Positions 52,184 to 61,137 of a stretch of DNA of 64,000 nucleotides are shown here, piece after piece (the first letter of the stretch is position 1; every line of letters begins with the position of its first letter). The stretch comes from Eubacteriales bacterium (GTDB taxonomy: Bacteria > Bacillota > Clostridia > Oscillospirales > Oscillospiraceae). The position numbers and the translations under genes are program-made. The stretch spans positions 124,001 to 188,000 of the forward strand of contig JAUNPV010000002.1 in NCBI GenBank assembly GCA_030536515.1, written 5' to 3'. The notes beneath the pieces are model-generated. The model searched no databases, had not been told where the DNA came from, and saw nothing but the letters and a program-made list of their open reading frames with translations.

Positions 52184-53110
52184 GTGCCCATTTATATTCC
52201 CAACGACCTGCCTGCTGTGGAGGTTTTGCAGCAGGAAAACATTTTCGTCATGACCCAGACCCGGGCCGAGACCCAGGACATCCGTCCTCTGGAAATCGTC
52301 CTGCTGAATCTGATGCCCACCAAAATCGTCACCGAGACCCAGATGAGCAGGCTTTTGGGCAACACCCCTTTGCAGGTCCACCTGGAGCTGATGATGGTGT
52401 CCTCCCACCGGTCCAAGAACACCTCCGAGGAGCATCTGCTGACCTTTTACAAAACCTTTGAGGAGCTGAAGGACCGGAAGTTCGACGGCATGGTCATCAC
52501 CGGGGCCCCGGTGGAGCAGCTGGCCTTTGAGGACGTGGACTACTGGCCGGAGCTGTGCCGGATTATGGAGTGGAGCAAGACCAACGTCCACTCCACCTTC
52601 CACATCTGCTGGGGGGCCCAGGCGGGGCTTTACTACCACTACGGCATTCAGAAAAAGCCACTGCCGGAAAAGCTCTTCGGTGTCTACCCCCACCACGCCG
52701 ACTACAAGCGGGCCATTTTGCTCCGGGGCTTTGACGATGAATTCTGGATTCCCCACTCCCGGCACACCACCGTGGAGCGGGCGGACATTGAAGCCGTGCC
52801 GGGGCTGAAAATTCTGGCCTCCTCAGAGCAGGCGGGGGTCTACATCGTCATGAACAAGGAGGGCCGCCAGATTTTCGTCACCGGCCACGCCGAGTACGAC
52901 GAGGACACCCTCCGCCGGGAGTACCTCCGAGACAAGAACCTGGGGCTGCCCATTTCCGTGCCCGCCAACTACTTTCCCGGCGACGACGACACCAAAGACC
53001 CCATCGTCCGCTGGCGGGGCCACGCCCACCTGCTCTTAAGCAACTGGCTGAACTACTTCGTCTACCAGACCACGCCTTACGACATTATGACCGTGGGGCA
53101 GGAAAACTAG
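52184..53110 (+). CDS. metA: Homoserine O-acetyltransferase, MetA type
   Basis: A 308-residue enzyme of the MetA fold activating homoserine. The catalytic cysteine is Cys142 in HICWGAQAG and the histidine is in VTGHAEYD. Residue 111 is glutamate (GAPVE), the residue known to select acetyl-CoA; a glycine here would mean succinyl-CoA. This agrees with the O-acetylhomoserine-using MetY just upstream. The start is GTG 52184, eight bases after AGGAGG. Confidence 0.95.
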   Translation: MPIYIPNDLPAVEVLQQENIFVMTQTRAETQDIRPLEIVLLNLMPTKIVTETQMSRLLGNTPLQVHLELMMVSSHRSKNTSEEHLLTFYKTFEELKDRKFDGMVITGAPVEQLAFEDVDYWPELCRIMEWSKTNVHSTFHICWGAQAGLYYHYGIQKKPLPEKLFGVYPHHADYKRAILLRGFDDEFWIPHSRHTTVERADIEAVPGLKILASSEQAGVYIVMNKEGRQIFVTGHAEYDEDTLRREYLRDKNLGLPISVPANYFPGDDDTKDPIVRWRGHAHLLLSNWLNYFVYQTTPYDIMTVGQEN

Positions 53111-53152
53111 CCTGTTATCCTGGCAAGCCCAAGCGGCGAAGGATGGCTGATT

Positions 53153-53180
53153 CACTGACCGCCTCCCCAGGCGGTCAGTT
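53153..53180 (+). terminator. Terminator of metY-metA
   Basis: CTGACCGCCT-ccc-AGGCGGTCAG followed by TTTACT. Confidence 0.75.
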
Positions 53181-53208
53181 TACTATGATATATATAAGGA
53201 TGGTTTCT

Positions 53209-53913
53209 ATGTTAAAAGCTGTTTTCTTTGACCTGGACGGCACCCTGCTGCCTATGGACCAGGACCGGTTTGTGAAAAGCTACATGGGCCGGATGGCCAA
53301 AAAAATGGCCCCCCATGGCTACGACCCCGATAAACTCATCAAGGCCGTCTGGACCGGCACCGCCGCCATGGTGAAAAACGACGGGACCCGCACCAACGAG
53401 GAGGTGTTCTGGTGCTTCTTCCGGGAGCCCTTCGGCCAGAACGTCCGGAAGGACGAGCCTCTGTTTGAGGACTTTTACCGCAGCGAATTCCAGCAGGTCC
53501 GCCGGGACTGCGGCTTTGACCCCCGGGCGGCGGCCACCGTCCGGGCCATCCGGGACATGGGTCTGCGGGTGGTGCTGGCCACCAATCCCCTGTTCCCGCC
53601 CATCGCCACCCAGAGCCGGGTCCGGTGGGCGGGGCTGGAGCCCAACGACTTTGAATTCATCACCACCTACGATAATTCCAGCTTCTGCAAGCCCAATCCC
53701 GAGTATTACCGGGAAATTCTGGGCAAACTGGACTTGAAGCCCGAGCAGTGCCTGATGGTGGGCAACGACGTTACCGAGGACATGGTGGCCGGGACCCTGG
53801 GAATGCAGGTGTTCCTGCTGACCGACTGCCTCATCAACAAGCAGAACGTGGACATCAGCGTCTATCCCCACGGCAGCTTCCCTGGGCTTCTAAACTACGT
53901 TAGGAGCCTTTAA
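53209..53913 (+). CDS. HAD-superfamily hydrolase
   Basis: A 234-residue phosphatase: motif I FFDLDGTLLPMDQ, a helical cap of about 90 residues, motif II VVLATNPLFPP, and motifs III-IV CKPNPEYY...CLMVGNDVTEDMVAG. The substrate is unknown. ATG 53209 follows AAGGATGG; three residues upstream lies an alternative ATG. It is followed after three bases by the alpha/beta hydrolase, suggesting co-transcription. Confidence 0.88.
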   Translation: MLKAVFFDLDGTLLPMDQDRFVKSYMGRMAKKMAPHGYDPDKLIKAVWTGTAAMVKNDGTRTNEEVFWCFFREPFGQNVRKDEPLFEDFYRSEFQQVRRDCGFDPRAAATVRAIRDMGLRVVLATNPLFPPIATQSRVRWAGLEPNDFEFITTYDNSSFCKPNPEYYREILGKLDLKPEQCLMVGNDVTEDMVAGTLGMQVFLLTDCLINKQNVDISVYPHGSFPGLLNYVRSL

Positions 53914-53916
53914 GCT

Positions 53917-54840
53917 ATGATTTTTCCTGTCCTGCTGTGCATTTTTCTGTTCCCGGTCCTGGGCGGTGCCTGGTATGCCTACCGGAAGGCCTTCTACTCC
54001 CCCTACAAAAAGCGGGAGTACCTCCATGCGCCGGACCTGGCCCGGTGCCAGGCCTATCGGGAGGATATGGAACGGATTTTCGTGGCACTGGCGGACAGTC
54101 CCTTTGAGGCGGTTTCCGTCTGCTCCCAGGACGGGCTGAAGCTGACGGGGCGGTACTACCATCTGCGCAGCGGGGCCCCGGTGGATATCTGCTTTCACGG
54201 CTACCGCAGCTCTCCCCTGACGGACCTGTGCTGCTACTGCGAGCTGGCCGCCCGGCTGGGCCACAATCTGCTGCTGGTGGACCAGCGGGCCCACGGCGGC
54301 AGCCAGGGCCGGACCATCACCATGGGCATCCGGGAGCGGCAGGATGTGCTCAGCTGGGTGGATTTTGTGCTGGAGCGGTTTGGCCAGCAGACGAGGCTGC
54401 TGCTCTACGGCATTTCCATGGGGGCCTCCACGGTGCTGATGGCCTCGGAGCTGGGGCTTCCGGAAAACGTCCGGGCCATCATTGCCGACTGCCCCTACTC
54501 CACTCCCAAGAAAATCATCCGCCGGGTCAGCGAAAAAATGGGCTTCCCCGGCTGGCTGTCCTGGCATCTAGCGGTGCTGGGGGCCAAGCTGTTCGGCGGC
54601 TTCGACCTGAGGGAAAGCGACCCGGTCCGGGCGGCGGCCAACACCGAGGCCCCTATTCTGCTGCTCCACGGCGAGGCCGACGGCTTTGTCCCCTGCGAAA
54701 TGAGCGGCGATATTCAGAACGCCAACCGGGCCATGATTGAAAAATACACCTTCCCCGGGGCGGACCACGGCATCAGCTACCTGTCAGACCCGGACCGATA
54801 CCGGCATATTGTGACGGAATTTATTGAAAAGCACCCTTGA
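53917..54840 (+). CDS. Membrane-anchored alpha/beta hydrolase
   Basis: A 307-residue hydrolase with an N-terminal membrane helix (FPVLLCIFLFPVLGGAWYAY). The fold is shown by the oxyanion region CFHGYRSSP, LLVDQRAHGGSQG, the nucleophile elbow YGISMGASTVL, the acid in LLLHGEADGFVP and the histidine in GADHGISY. This is the YqkD/BEM46-like group; the substrate is unknown. It overlaps the GNAT open frame region by a few bases only upstream of that gene's real start. Confidence 0.88.
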   Translation: MIFPVLLCIFLFPVLGGAWYAYRKAFYSPYKKREYLHAPDLARCQAYREDMERIFVALADSPFEAVSVCSQDGLKLTGRYYHLRSGAPVDICFHGYRSSPLTDLCCYCELAARLGHNLLLVDQRAHGGSQGRTITMGIRERQDVLSWVDFVLERFGQQTRLLLYGISMGASTVLMASELGLPENVRAIIADCPYSTPKKIIRRVSEKMGFPGWLSWHLAVLGAKLFGGFDLRESDPVRAAANTEAPILLLHGEADGFVPCEMSGDIQNANRAMIEKYTFPGADHGISYLSDPDRYRHIVTEFIEKHP

Positions 54841-54854
54841 AAGGAGGGTATCCA

Positions 54855-55391
54855 TTGGACGTTTCCGCTTTTTCCAGCCGCTTCACCGTGCGGCTGCTGA
54901 GTGACCATGATGTGGAGGCGGTGTACGCCCTGTGCGCCGGGAATCCCCTGTTTTACCGGCACTGCCCGCCGGCCGTGACCAGAGCGTCGATTTTGGAGGA
55001 TATGCAGGCCCTGCCGCCGGGGAAAACCATGGCGGATAAATTCTATGTGGGCTACTTTGCAGGCGATACCCTGGTGGCCGTGATGGATTTGATTCGCGAC
55101 TCCCCCAATCCCGGCATCGCCTTTCTCGGCTTTTTTATGACCGACCGCTCCACCCAGGGCCAGGGGCTGGGGTCGGCCCTCATCGGGGAGCTGACCGCCT
55201 GCCTGGCGGGGCTGGGCTATCGCTCCATCCGCCTGGGCTGGGTCAAGGGCAATCCCCAGTCAGAGCATTTCTGGCTCAAAAACGGCTTTCAGCCCCTTCT
55301 GACCACCAAAAACAACGGCCCCTACGAGGTGGTCATTGGGGAAAAGCGGCTTGTGTCTTCCCCGGAAACAACGCCCACGCTCATCGAATAA
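54855..55391 (+). CDS. GNAT-family N-acetyltransferase
   Basis: A 178-residue acetyltransferase. The acetyl-CoA-binding motif A is FFMTDRSTQGQGLGSALIGEL, with the preceding strand LVAVMDLI and the motif B segment RLGWVKGNPQSEHFWLKNGF. The start is TTG 54855, with GGAGGG six bases upstream. It follows the alpha/beta hydrolase by 14 bases. The acceptor is unknown. Confidence 0.88.
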   Translation: MDVSAFSSRFTVRLLSDHDVEAVYALCAGNPLFYRHCPPAVTRASILEDMQALPPGKTMADKFYVGYFAGDTLVAVMDLIRDSPNPGIAFLGFFMTDRSTQGQGLGSALIGELTACLAGLGYRSIRLGWVKGNPQSEHFWLKNGFQPLLTTKNNGPYEVVIGEKRLVSSPETTPTLIE

Positions 55392-55407
55392 CAGCGGAAA
55401 TTTTTCC

Positions 55408-55435
55408 TTGATTTTCTCTGAAAATTCGCTACAAT
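55408..55435 (+). promoter_or_regulatory. Promoter of asnA
   Basis: TTGATT (55408-55413), 16-bp spacer, TACAAT (55430-55435). Confidence 0.65.
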
Positions 55436-55467
55436 AGAAGAATATTATCTGTGAGGGTGGTTGACAT

Positions 55468-56478
55468 ATGAATCAAGTTTACATTCCCAGGGACTATCAG
55501 CCCCGGCTGGACCCCTACGACACCCAGCGGGCCATTGCCTACATCAAGGAGACCTTCCAGGAGGAATTCTCCGCTGCACTGAACCTAAAGCGGGTGTCCG
55601 CTCCCCTGTTCGTCACCGGGGATTCGGGCCTCAACGACAATCTGAACGGCTACGAGCGGCCGGTGGCCTTCGATGTGCCCGCCGTGGGTGCCGATGCCCA
55701 GGTGGTCCACTCCCTGGCCAAGTGGAAGCGTCTGGCGCTGAAGCGGTACAATTTCACCGTCGGCAACGGCCTGTACACCGACATGAACGCCATCCGCCGG
55801 GACGAGGACCTGGACAACGTCCACTCCATCTACGTGGACCAGTGGGACTGGGAAAAGGTCATTACCCGGGAAAACCGGAACTCGGAATATTTGAAGCTCA
55901 TTGTCCGGGCCATTGTCCGGGCTATCTGCGACACCAACGACCGGCTCCACGTCCGCTATCCCCAGCTGCGCACGGAGCTGAGCCGGGAGGTATCCTTCAT
56001 CACCTCCCAGGCGTTGGAGGATATGTACCCGGACCTGCCCACCGGCTCCCAGCGGGAAAAGGCCTACGTCCGGGAGCACAAAACCGCCTGCATCATGCAG
56101 ATTGGCCGATGCCTCCGGTCCGGCAAGCCCCACGACGGCCGGGCCCCGGACTATGACGACTGGAGCCTGAACTGCGACATTTTCTTCTGGGACGAGGTGC
56201 TGGACCGGGCATTGGAAATCTCCTCCATGGGCATCCGGGTGGATGCCGAGGCCCTGGACCGGCAGCTGCGGGAATCCGGCTGCGACGACCGCCGGACCCT
56301 GCCCTTCCACCGGATGCTTCTGGGGGGCGAGCTGCCCCTGACCATCGGCGGCGGCATCGGCCAGTCGAGACTTGCCATGCTGATGATGGGCTGCGCCCAC
56401 ATCGGCGAGGTCCAGTCCAGCGTCTGGGATGCACAGACCGTGGAAGCCTGCGAGGCAGCGGGAATTCGGCTGCTGTAA
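55468..56478 (+). CDS. asnA: Aspartate-ammonia ligase
   Basis: A 336-residue ammonia-dependent asparagine synthetase of the class II aminoacyl-tRNA-synthetase fold. Landmarks are RVSAPLFVTGDSGLNDNLNGYERPV, the ATP/aspartate region HSLAKWKRLALKRY, HSIYVDQWDWEKVI and the C-terminal GGGIGQSRLAMLMM. Length equals that of typical AsnA. With asnB at 41.6-43.4 kb this gives two asparagine routes. It precedes traX by 25 bases. Confidence 0.96.
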   Translation: MNQVYIPRDYQPRLDPYDTQRAIAYIKETFQEEFSAALNLKRVSAPLFVTGDSGLNDNLNGYERPVAFDVPAVGADAQVVHSLAKWKRLALKRYNFTVGNGLYTDMNAIRRDEDLDNVHSIYVDQWDWEKVITRENRNSEYLKLIVRAIVRAICDTNDRLHVRYPQLRTELSREVSFITSQALEDMYPDLPTGSQREKAYVREHKTACIMQIGRCLRSGKPHDGRAPDYDDWSLNCDIFFWDEVLDRALEISSMGIRVDAEALDRQLRESGCDDRRTLPFHRMLLGGELPLTIGGGIGQSRLAMLMMGCAHIGEVQSSVWDAQTVEACEAAGIRLL

Positions 56479-56503
56479 AAAAACAAAGTTTAGGAGCGTA
56501 AGA

Positions 56504-57214
56504 ATGACCACTGAAGCAAAACTGAAAACAAACTTAGATACCAATTTTTTAAAGCTGATTGCCGTGATTGCCATGACCATCGATCACGTTGGGACAGCCT
56601 TCTTTCCGCAATATCCTATTTTCAGATGGATCGGCAGAATTGCCTTCCCAATTTTCTGCTACTGCCTGACCGTCGGCTTGCTCTATACCCATGACATCAA
56701 AAAGTACTTAACCCGCCTTGGCATTTTTGCCCTGATCTCCCAGCCCGTTTACGTGCTGGCTTTTCATCCCCATGACTTTTGGGAAAATGCCACCGTCTGG
56801 AATATCTACTTCACTTTATTTGTGAGTCTCCTGGCCATGTGGGGATTGAAAGAAAAGAAATGGTGGGTCTTTATTTGCTGCTTCCTGTTCGCCAGCTTTG
56901 TGAATCTGGACTATTCCTCCAATGGCATTATTTTGATGCTGATTTTCTACCTGTGCAGAAACAAGCCCGGCCTTGGAATGCTGCTCTACACCCTAGTCTA
57001 TCTTCCTGCTGCCTTTAACGGCTATATAGAGGACCCCCTTGCCCTCATCATTGGAAACCACGCCATAGGGTTTGAAGTGTTCGCCCTGTTTGCTCTACCC
57101 CTGATTTTCTTCAAAACCAAAACCCGCATTAAGGTTCCCAAGTGGATTTTCTATGGCTTCTACCCCGCCCATCTAGCACTAATCTACATTGTCCGGCTTT
57201 TGCTGAACGTGTAA
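56504..57214 (+). CDS. TraX-family membrane protein
   Basis: A 236-residue multi-pass protein of the TraX family (first known as the F-pilin acetylase): the opening LKLIAVIAMTIDHVG, then GRIAFPIFCYCLTVGLLYTHDIKKYLTRLGIFALISQP is characteristic, and it ends FYGFYPAHLALIYIVR. About seven hydrophobic helices. In Firmicutes these chromosomal copies have no known substrate; acylation of a surface molecule is a reasonable guess. TAGGAGC precedes the ATG. Confidence 0.88.
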   Translation: MTTEAKLKTNLDTNFLKLIAVIAMTIDHVGTAFFPQYPIFRWIGRIAFPIFCYCLTVGLLYTHDIKKYLTRLGIFALISQPVYVLAFHPHDFWENATVWNIYFTLFVSLLAMWGLKEKKWWVFICCFLFASFVNLDYSSNGIILMLIFYLCRNKPGLGMLLYTLVYLPAAFNGYIEDPLALIIGNHAIGFEVFALFALPLIFFKTKTRIKVPKWIFYGFYPAHLALIYIVRLLLNV

Positions 57215-57220
57215 ATGAAA

Positions 57221-57259
57221 AACTGCCGCCCGAATTTTTGGGCGGCAGTTTTTTATCCT
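57221..57259 (+). terminator. Terminator of traX
   Basis: AAAACTGCCGCCC-gaattttt-GGGCGGCAGTTTTTT. Confidence 0.92.
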
Positions 57260-57297
57260 GTCATTGTGAAACCAGCGTGCGCGCTGGTTCGCAATGA
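57259..57297. repeat. REP-like imperfect palindrome
   Basis: GTCATTG-tga-AACCAGCG-tgcg-CGCTGGTT-cg-CAATGAC: two nested stems in the gap between convergent genes, in the style of dispersed REP elements. Confidence 0.7.
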
Positions 57298-57307
57298 CAT
57301 ACTTTTT

Positions 57308-58657
57308 TTACTTTCCCGACCCCAGGGCGATGCTGCGAATCATCTTTGTCCCCTGGCCGGACTGGGTGGCCGTCAGGTAGGGCATGAAAATGACGCAGTC
57401 GATGTCGTATTCCTCCACAAATTCGGTCAGGGGCTTTTCCCGGAATTTGCGGTAGTCCAGGGAATAGACATTGCGGAAGTTCTGGGTCAGGAAGGGGGCA
57501 AAGCAGTTGCCGAAGGAGTCCTTCACCACCACGCAGCTGGGGGCATCCGCCGGGAGACTGCGGTTTTCGATATGGGCCTTGGGCCAGTCGGTGCCGAACA
57601 CCAGGTACTTGGCGTTTTTGTTTCGCTGGGTGGTGTCCGCCAGCAGGGGGTATTCAAAGCCGCCTGCACCGTTTTTCTCGGTGACCGTGTTGACGATATT
57701 CCCCTTGGGAATGTAGGCTACCACATTATCGTGCTTCAGCTTTTGGGGCCGGGCCGCCCGGCCGAACTGGCTGCCCACGAACTCTCCCTGGTCCCAGGCC
57801 TCCATGGCATCCAGCTCCACCGGCTCCATGCCCAGGGCCTGGCAGACCGCCCGGTAGCTGTAGTACGCCCCCAGGGCGGTCCAGTGGTGGTCCGTGCGGA
57901 AGTAGATGTACTCGCTGTTGTGGGCCCGGAGGGCAGACACCGTGTCCACCTTCACCACGCTGCTGTCCATGCCGTCGTGAAGGTAGGCCAGGGTCTTTTC
58001 CTGGCTGACGCTGTGGAGCTTCTCCTGGAACTGCTCCTCCACCAGAATGCCAATGGCCGTCGGCGCCGGGGCGCTGACCACGGTGACGTCCAGGTCCTCC
58101 ACCGCCTGGACAAAGTCGTTGACGGCGGCGATATAGCGGTCGCTTTCGGTCTGGGAGAAGCCCAGGGCGCTGTACATAGCGTCGCCGATTTGGATGATGG
58201 ACCCGGCAATGTTGATGTCCGCCTCCTCCCCGGCATCCACGCCGCCCCACTCCGGTGCCTCAGTTTCCTCCGGCTCCGTGGCCGCCGGGTCCGGTTCAGA
58301 GGCTTCCGGTTCCCTGGGAGGCCGGTACTCCGGCACGGTCTCCGCCTGGGGCAGGTCCGTGACAATGGCGATGTCCGAATACCCCTGGAAGGACTGGGTA
58401 TAGGCCGCCAGGCTCAGCCACCCCTCCCGGCCCGGGAAGGTGTCGGAAAACCACAGGGAAATATCGTCAAAATAATCCCCGGACAGAAGATTTTCCATGG
58501 AAAAATCCGGAAACTCCGCCAAATTCCGCTTTTCCGCCTGGGACTGAGTAGGCCGCAGGGGGATGATCAGGGAGACCGCCGTCAGCAGCCCCAGCACCAG
58601 GAAAAAGGGAATGGCCAGCTTCCAGGAGGGGGTTCGGTTTTGATTTTGATTACCCAT
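57308..58657 (-). CDS. DHHW-family protein (AlgX/AlgJ-like acetylation partner)
   Basis: A 449-residue exported protein with an N-terminal membrane anchor (LAIPFFLVLGLLTAVSLIIPL). The domain signature YFRTDHHWTALGAYYSYRAV and KDSFGNCFAPFL place it in the SGNH-like DHHW/AlgX group that transfers acyl groups to exported glycans. A proline/glutamate-rich linker (about residues 115-145) separates the stalk from the catalytic domain. It starts ten bases after the MBOAT stop, so the two genes act as a pair. Confidence 0.88.
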   Translation of the reverse strand: MGNQNQNRTPSWKLAIPFFLVLGLLTAVSLIIPLRPTQSQAEKRNLAEFPDFSMENLLSGDYFDDISLWFSDTFPGREGWLSLAAYTQSFQGYSDIAIVTDLPQAETVPEYRPPREPEASEPDPAATEPEETEAPEWGGVDAGEEADINIAGSIIQIGDAMYSALGFSQTESDRYIAAVNDFVQAVEDLDVTVVSAPAPTAIGILVEEQFQEKLHSVSQEKTLAYLHDGMDSSVVKVDTVSALRAHNSEYIYFRTDHHWTALGAYYSYRAVCQALGMEPVELDAMEAWDQGEFVGSQFGRAARPQKLKHDNVVAYIPKGNIVNTVTEKNGAGGFEYPLLADTTQRNKNAKYLVFGTDWPKAHIENRSLPADAPSCVVVKDSFGNCFAPFLTQNFRNVYSLDYRKFREKPLTEFVEEYDIDCVIFMPYLTATQSGQGTKMIRSIALGSGK

Positions 58658-58667
58658 AGATGACACC

Positions 58668-60128
58668 TCAGAATTGGAAATACAGGAAGGGATTGTAGCT
58701 GTCCCCCACCAGATTGGCGGTGGACAGCAGAAGCAGCACGGCGGGAAGCAGGGCGTAAACCGTCACATCCCAGAGCCTCCCCGCCAGCGTCCCCTCCCGG
58801 AGCCGCGCCTCCGCCCGCTGCTTGACGGCGTGCATCACCGGCGTGGAGGCCAGGACGGCGGCCAGCAGCAGGAAGGCGTGGCTTTTCAGCTGAATCTCGT
58901 CTGTAAAGCTGGAAAGGGCGTTGCCGTTGAGGCCGAACAGGGACCTTGCCAGCATCCCGCCCAGCTCCAGATTGGAAAACCGGAAAATCACCCACCCCAG
59001 CAGCACCACCACCAGCAGATAGAGGTTGGAGAGCACCGGCAGCCTTTCCAGCCATTTTTTCAAAAACAGCCGCTCCAGCATCAAAAACACGAAGAACCAC
59101 AGCCCCCACAGCAGGAAATTCCAGCTGGCCCCGTGCCACAGGCCCGTCAGCGCCCACACGGCCAGGGTGTTGAGGGTCACCCGGGCGAAGCTGCCCCGGT
59201 TGCCGCCCAGGGGGATGTAGACATAGTCCCGGAAGAAGGTACCCAGGCTCATGTGCCACCGCCGCCAGAATTCCGTCACCGTACGGGAGATGTAGGGATA
59301 GTTGAAATTTTCCGGATAGTGCAGCCCCAGCATCCGGCCCATGCCGATGGCCATGTCGGAGTAGGCGGAAAAATCCAGGTAGATGTGCAGCCCATAGGCG
59401 GCAATGCCCAGCCAGGCCCCCAGCACCGACAGCTGCCCCAGCTGCTGCAAATTGGAGGCCAGCAGCCCCGGGTCCGCCGCCGTGCTGTCCGCCAGGAGCA
59501 TGGCATCCGCCAGAGCTCCGCAGGGGTTGGCCAGCAGCACCTTTTTCCCAAGGCCGGTGCAGAACCGGGAGACACCGGCGGCCACCTCCGGGCGGCGGGG
59601 CTCGCTGCCGAACAGCTCCCGGTCGATGGTCTTGTAGCGGACGATGGGTCCGGCAATGCACTGGTGAAACAGCGCCGCATACAGCAGCACATTCCAGTAG
59701 CTCCCCTGGGCCCGGGCGTCCCCCCGGTACACATCCACCACATAGCTCAGCAGCTGGAAGGTATAGAAGGAAATGCCGATGGGCAGGGCGATGCGCTCCA
59801 CCAGCTCCGGCACCGGCCCGAAAATGCCGCAGATCAGCCCCGCATACTTAAACCAGCCGATGAGGCCGATGTCGATGACGGCGGCCAGGGCCACCCACAG
59901 GCCCTTCCCTGCCCTGCTCTGCGCCCGGTCCACCCCCAGGGCGCAGGCCCAGGAGGCGAAGGCCATGAACATCAGAAGCAGCACATACCTGGGCTCTCCC
60001 CAGGCGTAGAACACCAGGGAGAAAACCAGCAGCACCCCATTCTGGACCCGTCGGCTCCGGCACAGGGCACAGGCCGCCAGGGACAGGGAGAAAAAGCCGT
60101 ACAAAAAAATCAGGCTCGAAAAAACCAT
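58668..60128 (-). CDS. MBOAT-family O-acyltransferase (AlgI/DltB-like)
   Basis: A 486-residue membrane enzyme with about eleven helices. Key segments are LPIGISFYTFQLLSYVVDVYRG, IVRYKTIDRE, YLDFSAYSDMAIGMGRMLG, FWRRWHMSLGTFFRDYVYIPLGGNRG (catalytic-side histidine and glycine loop) and the invariant histidine in LTGLWHGASWNF. It passes acyl groups across the membrane to the exported DHHW partner encoded next. GGAGCG precedes ATG 60128; the long upstream frame covers the tRNA and is not coding. Confidence 0.93.
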   Translation of the reverse strand: MVFSSLIFLYGFFSLSLAACALCRSRRVQNGVLLVFSLVFYAWGEPRYVLLLMFMAFASWACALGVDRAQSRAGKGLWVALAAVIDIGLIGWFKYAGLICGIFGPVPELVERIALPIGISFYTFQLLSYVVDVYRGDARAQGSYWNVLLYAALFHQCIAGPIVRYKTIDRELFGSEPRRPEVAAGVSRFCTGLGKKVLLANPCGALADAMLLADSTAADPGLLASNLQQLGQLSVLGAWLGIAAYGLHIYLDFSAYSDMAIGMGRMLGLHYPENFNYPYISRTVTEFWRRWHMSLGTFFRDYVYIPLGGNRGSFARVTLNTLAVWALTGLWHGASWNFLLWGLWFFVFLMLERLFLKKWLERLPVLSNLYLLVVVLLGWVIFRFSNLELGGMLARSLFGLNGNALSSFTDEIQLKSHAFLLLAAVLASTPVMHAVKQRAEARLREGTLAGRLWDVTVYALLPAVLLLLSTANLVGDSYNPFLYFQF

Positions 60129-60317
60129 AGCAGACGCTCCATCTCTTTTGTCAGATTTTGGAATTATAGCAAATTCCGCAGAAAAATGCAACCGGTTCCG
60201 GGCGTTTGTGGGCGGAACCGGGGATATAGAAAATCCTTCGAAAAAAGTAAAAATAATGCTTGACAAAACCCCCTCCATCGTGTATGATAGGCGAGTCGGC
60301 ACGGAAGACGACGTGAT

Positions 60318-60408
60318 GGAGAAGTCGCGTAGTGGCCGAGCGCGCACGATTGGAAATCGTGTATACCCCAAAAGGGTATCGAGGGTTCAAATCCCTCCTT
60401 CTCCGCCA
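60318..60408 (+). tRNA. tRNA-Ser (anticodon GGA)
   Basis: Acceptor GGAGAAG with CTTCTCC, anticodon arm CACGA-TTGGAAA-TCGTG, long variable arm (TACCCC-AAAA-GGGTA), T-arm GAGGGTTCAAATCCCTC, discriminator G and CCA. Followed by a terminator and element copy B. Confidence 0.96.
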
Positions 60409-60449
60409 AAAAAGAACGACCATACCAAAGGTATGGTCGTTCTTTTTTG
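60409..60449 (+). terminator. Terminator of tRNA-Ser(GGA)
   Basis: AAAAGAACGACCATACC-aaa-GGTATGGTCGTTCTTTT with a trailing T-run. Confidence 0.93.
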
Positions 60450-60453
60450 CCGT

Positions 60454-60585
60454 AAGGAGGATTTGAACCCATCAAATCCAATATGCCGGTGGCATATTGG
60501 CGGCGGCCAGTTCAAAAACTGGCCGCCCACCTTACGAATTTCCCGTCCCACGGAAGGGAAATTCGGCACTCAAATCCCTCCTTCT
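60454..60585. other. tRNA-Ser-linked structured element, copy B
   Basis: Same plan as copy A. It starts with AAGGAGGATTTGAACCC, the inverted T-arm of tRNA-Ser(GGA) lacking one G, and ends with TCAAATCCCTCCTTCT (60570-60585), an exact 16-nt copy of the tRNA 3' end (60387-60402). Three hairpins in the same order: CCAATATGCC/GGCATATTGG (60478-60500), GGCGGCCAGTT/AACTGGCCGCC (60502-60527) and CGAATTTCCC/GGGAAATTCG (60535-60565). Loops and linkers (CAAA, ACCTTACGAATT, ATTCGGCA) match copy A while stem bases differ and stay paired. Confidence 0.8.
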
Positions 60586-60625
60586 ACCCCGGGGACCGGA
60601 GGGTCAAGCATGGCGCATACCGGCC

Positions 60626-60874
60626 TTAATCCTCCCTTTCCTCAAACAGGTCCCCGATTGGCACGTTCAGGACCTTGGAAAAGCCGTACAGCTCAATATC
60701 CGAAACGGTTCTCTGCTTGTCCTCGATGCGGGAAATGGAGCCCCGGCAGACATAGATTGCCAGCATTTCCAGCCTGTTGGACAGGGCCTGCTGGCTCAGT
60801 CCCCGCTTCAGGCGCAGCTCCCGCAGCCGGCCGCCAATCATGTTCATTTCAGTTCCGTCAATAATTCTCGCCAC
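60626..60874 (-). CDS. XRE-family regulator next to the adhesin gene
   Basis: An 82-residue single-domain regulator; the helix-turn-helix is LRELRLKRGLSQQALSNRLEM...GSISRIEDKQRTVSDIELYGFSKVLNVPIGDLF. GTG 60874 is chosen because AAGGAG lies seven bases upstream. It is divergent from the large surface-protein gene at 61138, and two matched palindromes lie in the 263-bp gap between them, one of them over the plus-strand promoter. It probably represses the adhesin and its own gene. Confidence 0.85.
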   Translation of the reverse strand: MARIIDGTEMNMIGGRLRELRLKRGLSQQALSNRLEMLAIYVCRGSISRIEDKQRTVSDIELYGFSKVLNVPIGDLFEERED

Positions 60875-60885
60875 AAAATCACTCC

Positions 60886-60953
60886 TTGTCTTGACATAGG
60901 ACACGGATAATGATATATTGTTTGCAGCAGTTTGTTGTCCTATGACAGGACAA
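60886..60953. promoter_or_regulatory. Two operators and a plus-strand promoter
   Basis: TTGTCTT-N5-AGGACAC (60886-60904) and TTGTCCT-N5-AGGACAA (60935-60953) are near-identical palindromes 49 bp apart. The first overlaps a promoter: TTGACA (60891-60896), 17-bp spacer, TATATT (60914-60919), pointing at the adhesin gene. Confidence 0.7.
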
Positions 60954-61009
60954 GTCAAAAAAAGTGGGGAATATCCCCTTTTCCAAACCCGGGGAAAATT
61001 CCGGGGCAT

Positions 61010-61016
61010 TGTCGAA
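61010..61016 (+). promoter_or_regulatory. Possible 0A box before the adhesin
   Basis: TTGTCGAAAATT here repeats the 12-mer in front of the Spo0A-like gene. An extended -10, TGG-TATATT, lies downstream at 61066-61074. Confidence 0.4.
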
Positions 61017-61137
61017 AATTTTGGTAATGTTAATCAAATCTTAACTATACTTTTTCAAAGGAGTGTGGTATATTTACAGTAGAGTAAAGTGTGAAGCTAT
61101 GCTATGGATTATTTTATCGGATTAGGAGGAACATATT

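Noticed and set aside
50894-52765. 623-codon open frame opposite metY-metA
   Set aside because: Antisense to two well-supported enzymes; composition is that of a shadow frame.
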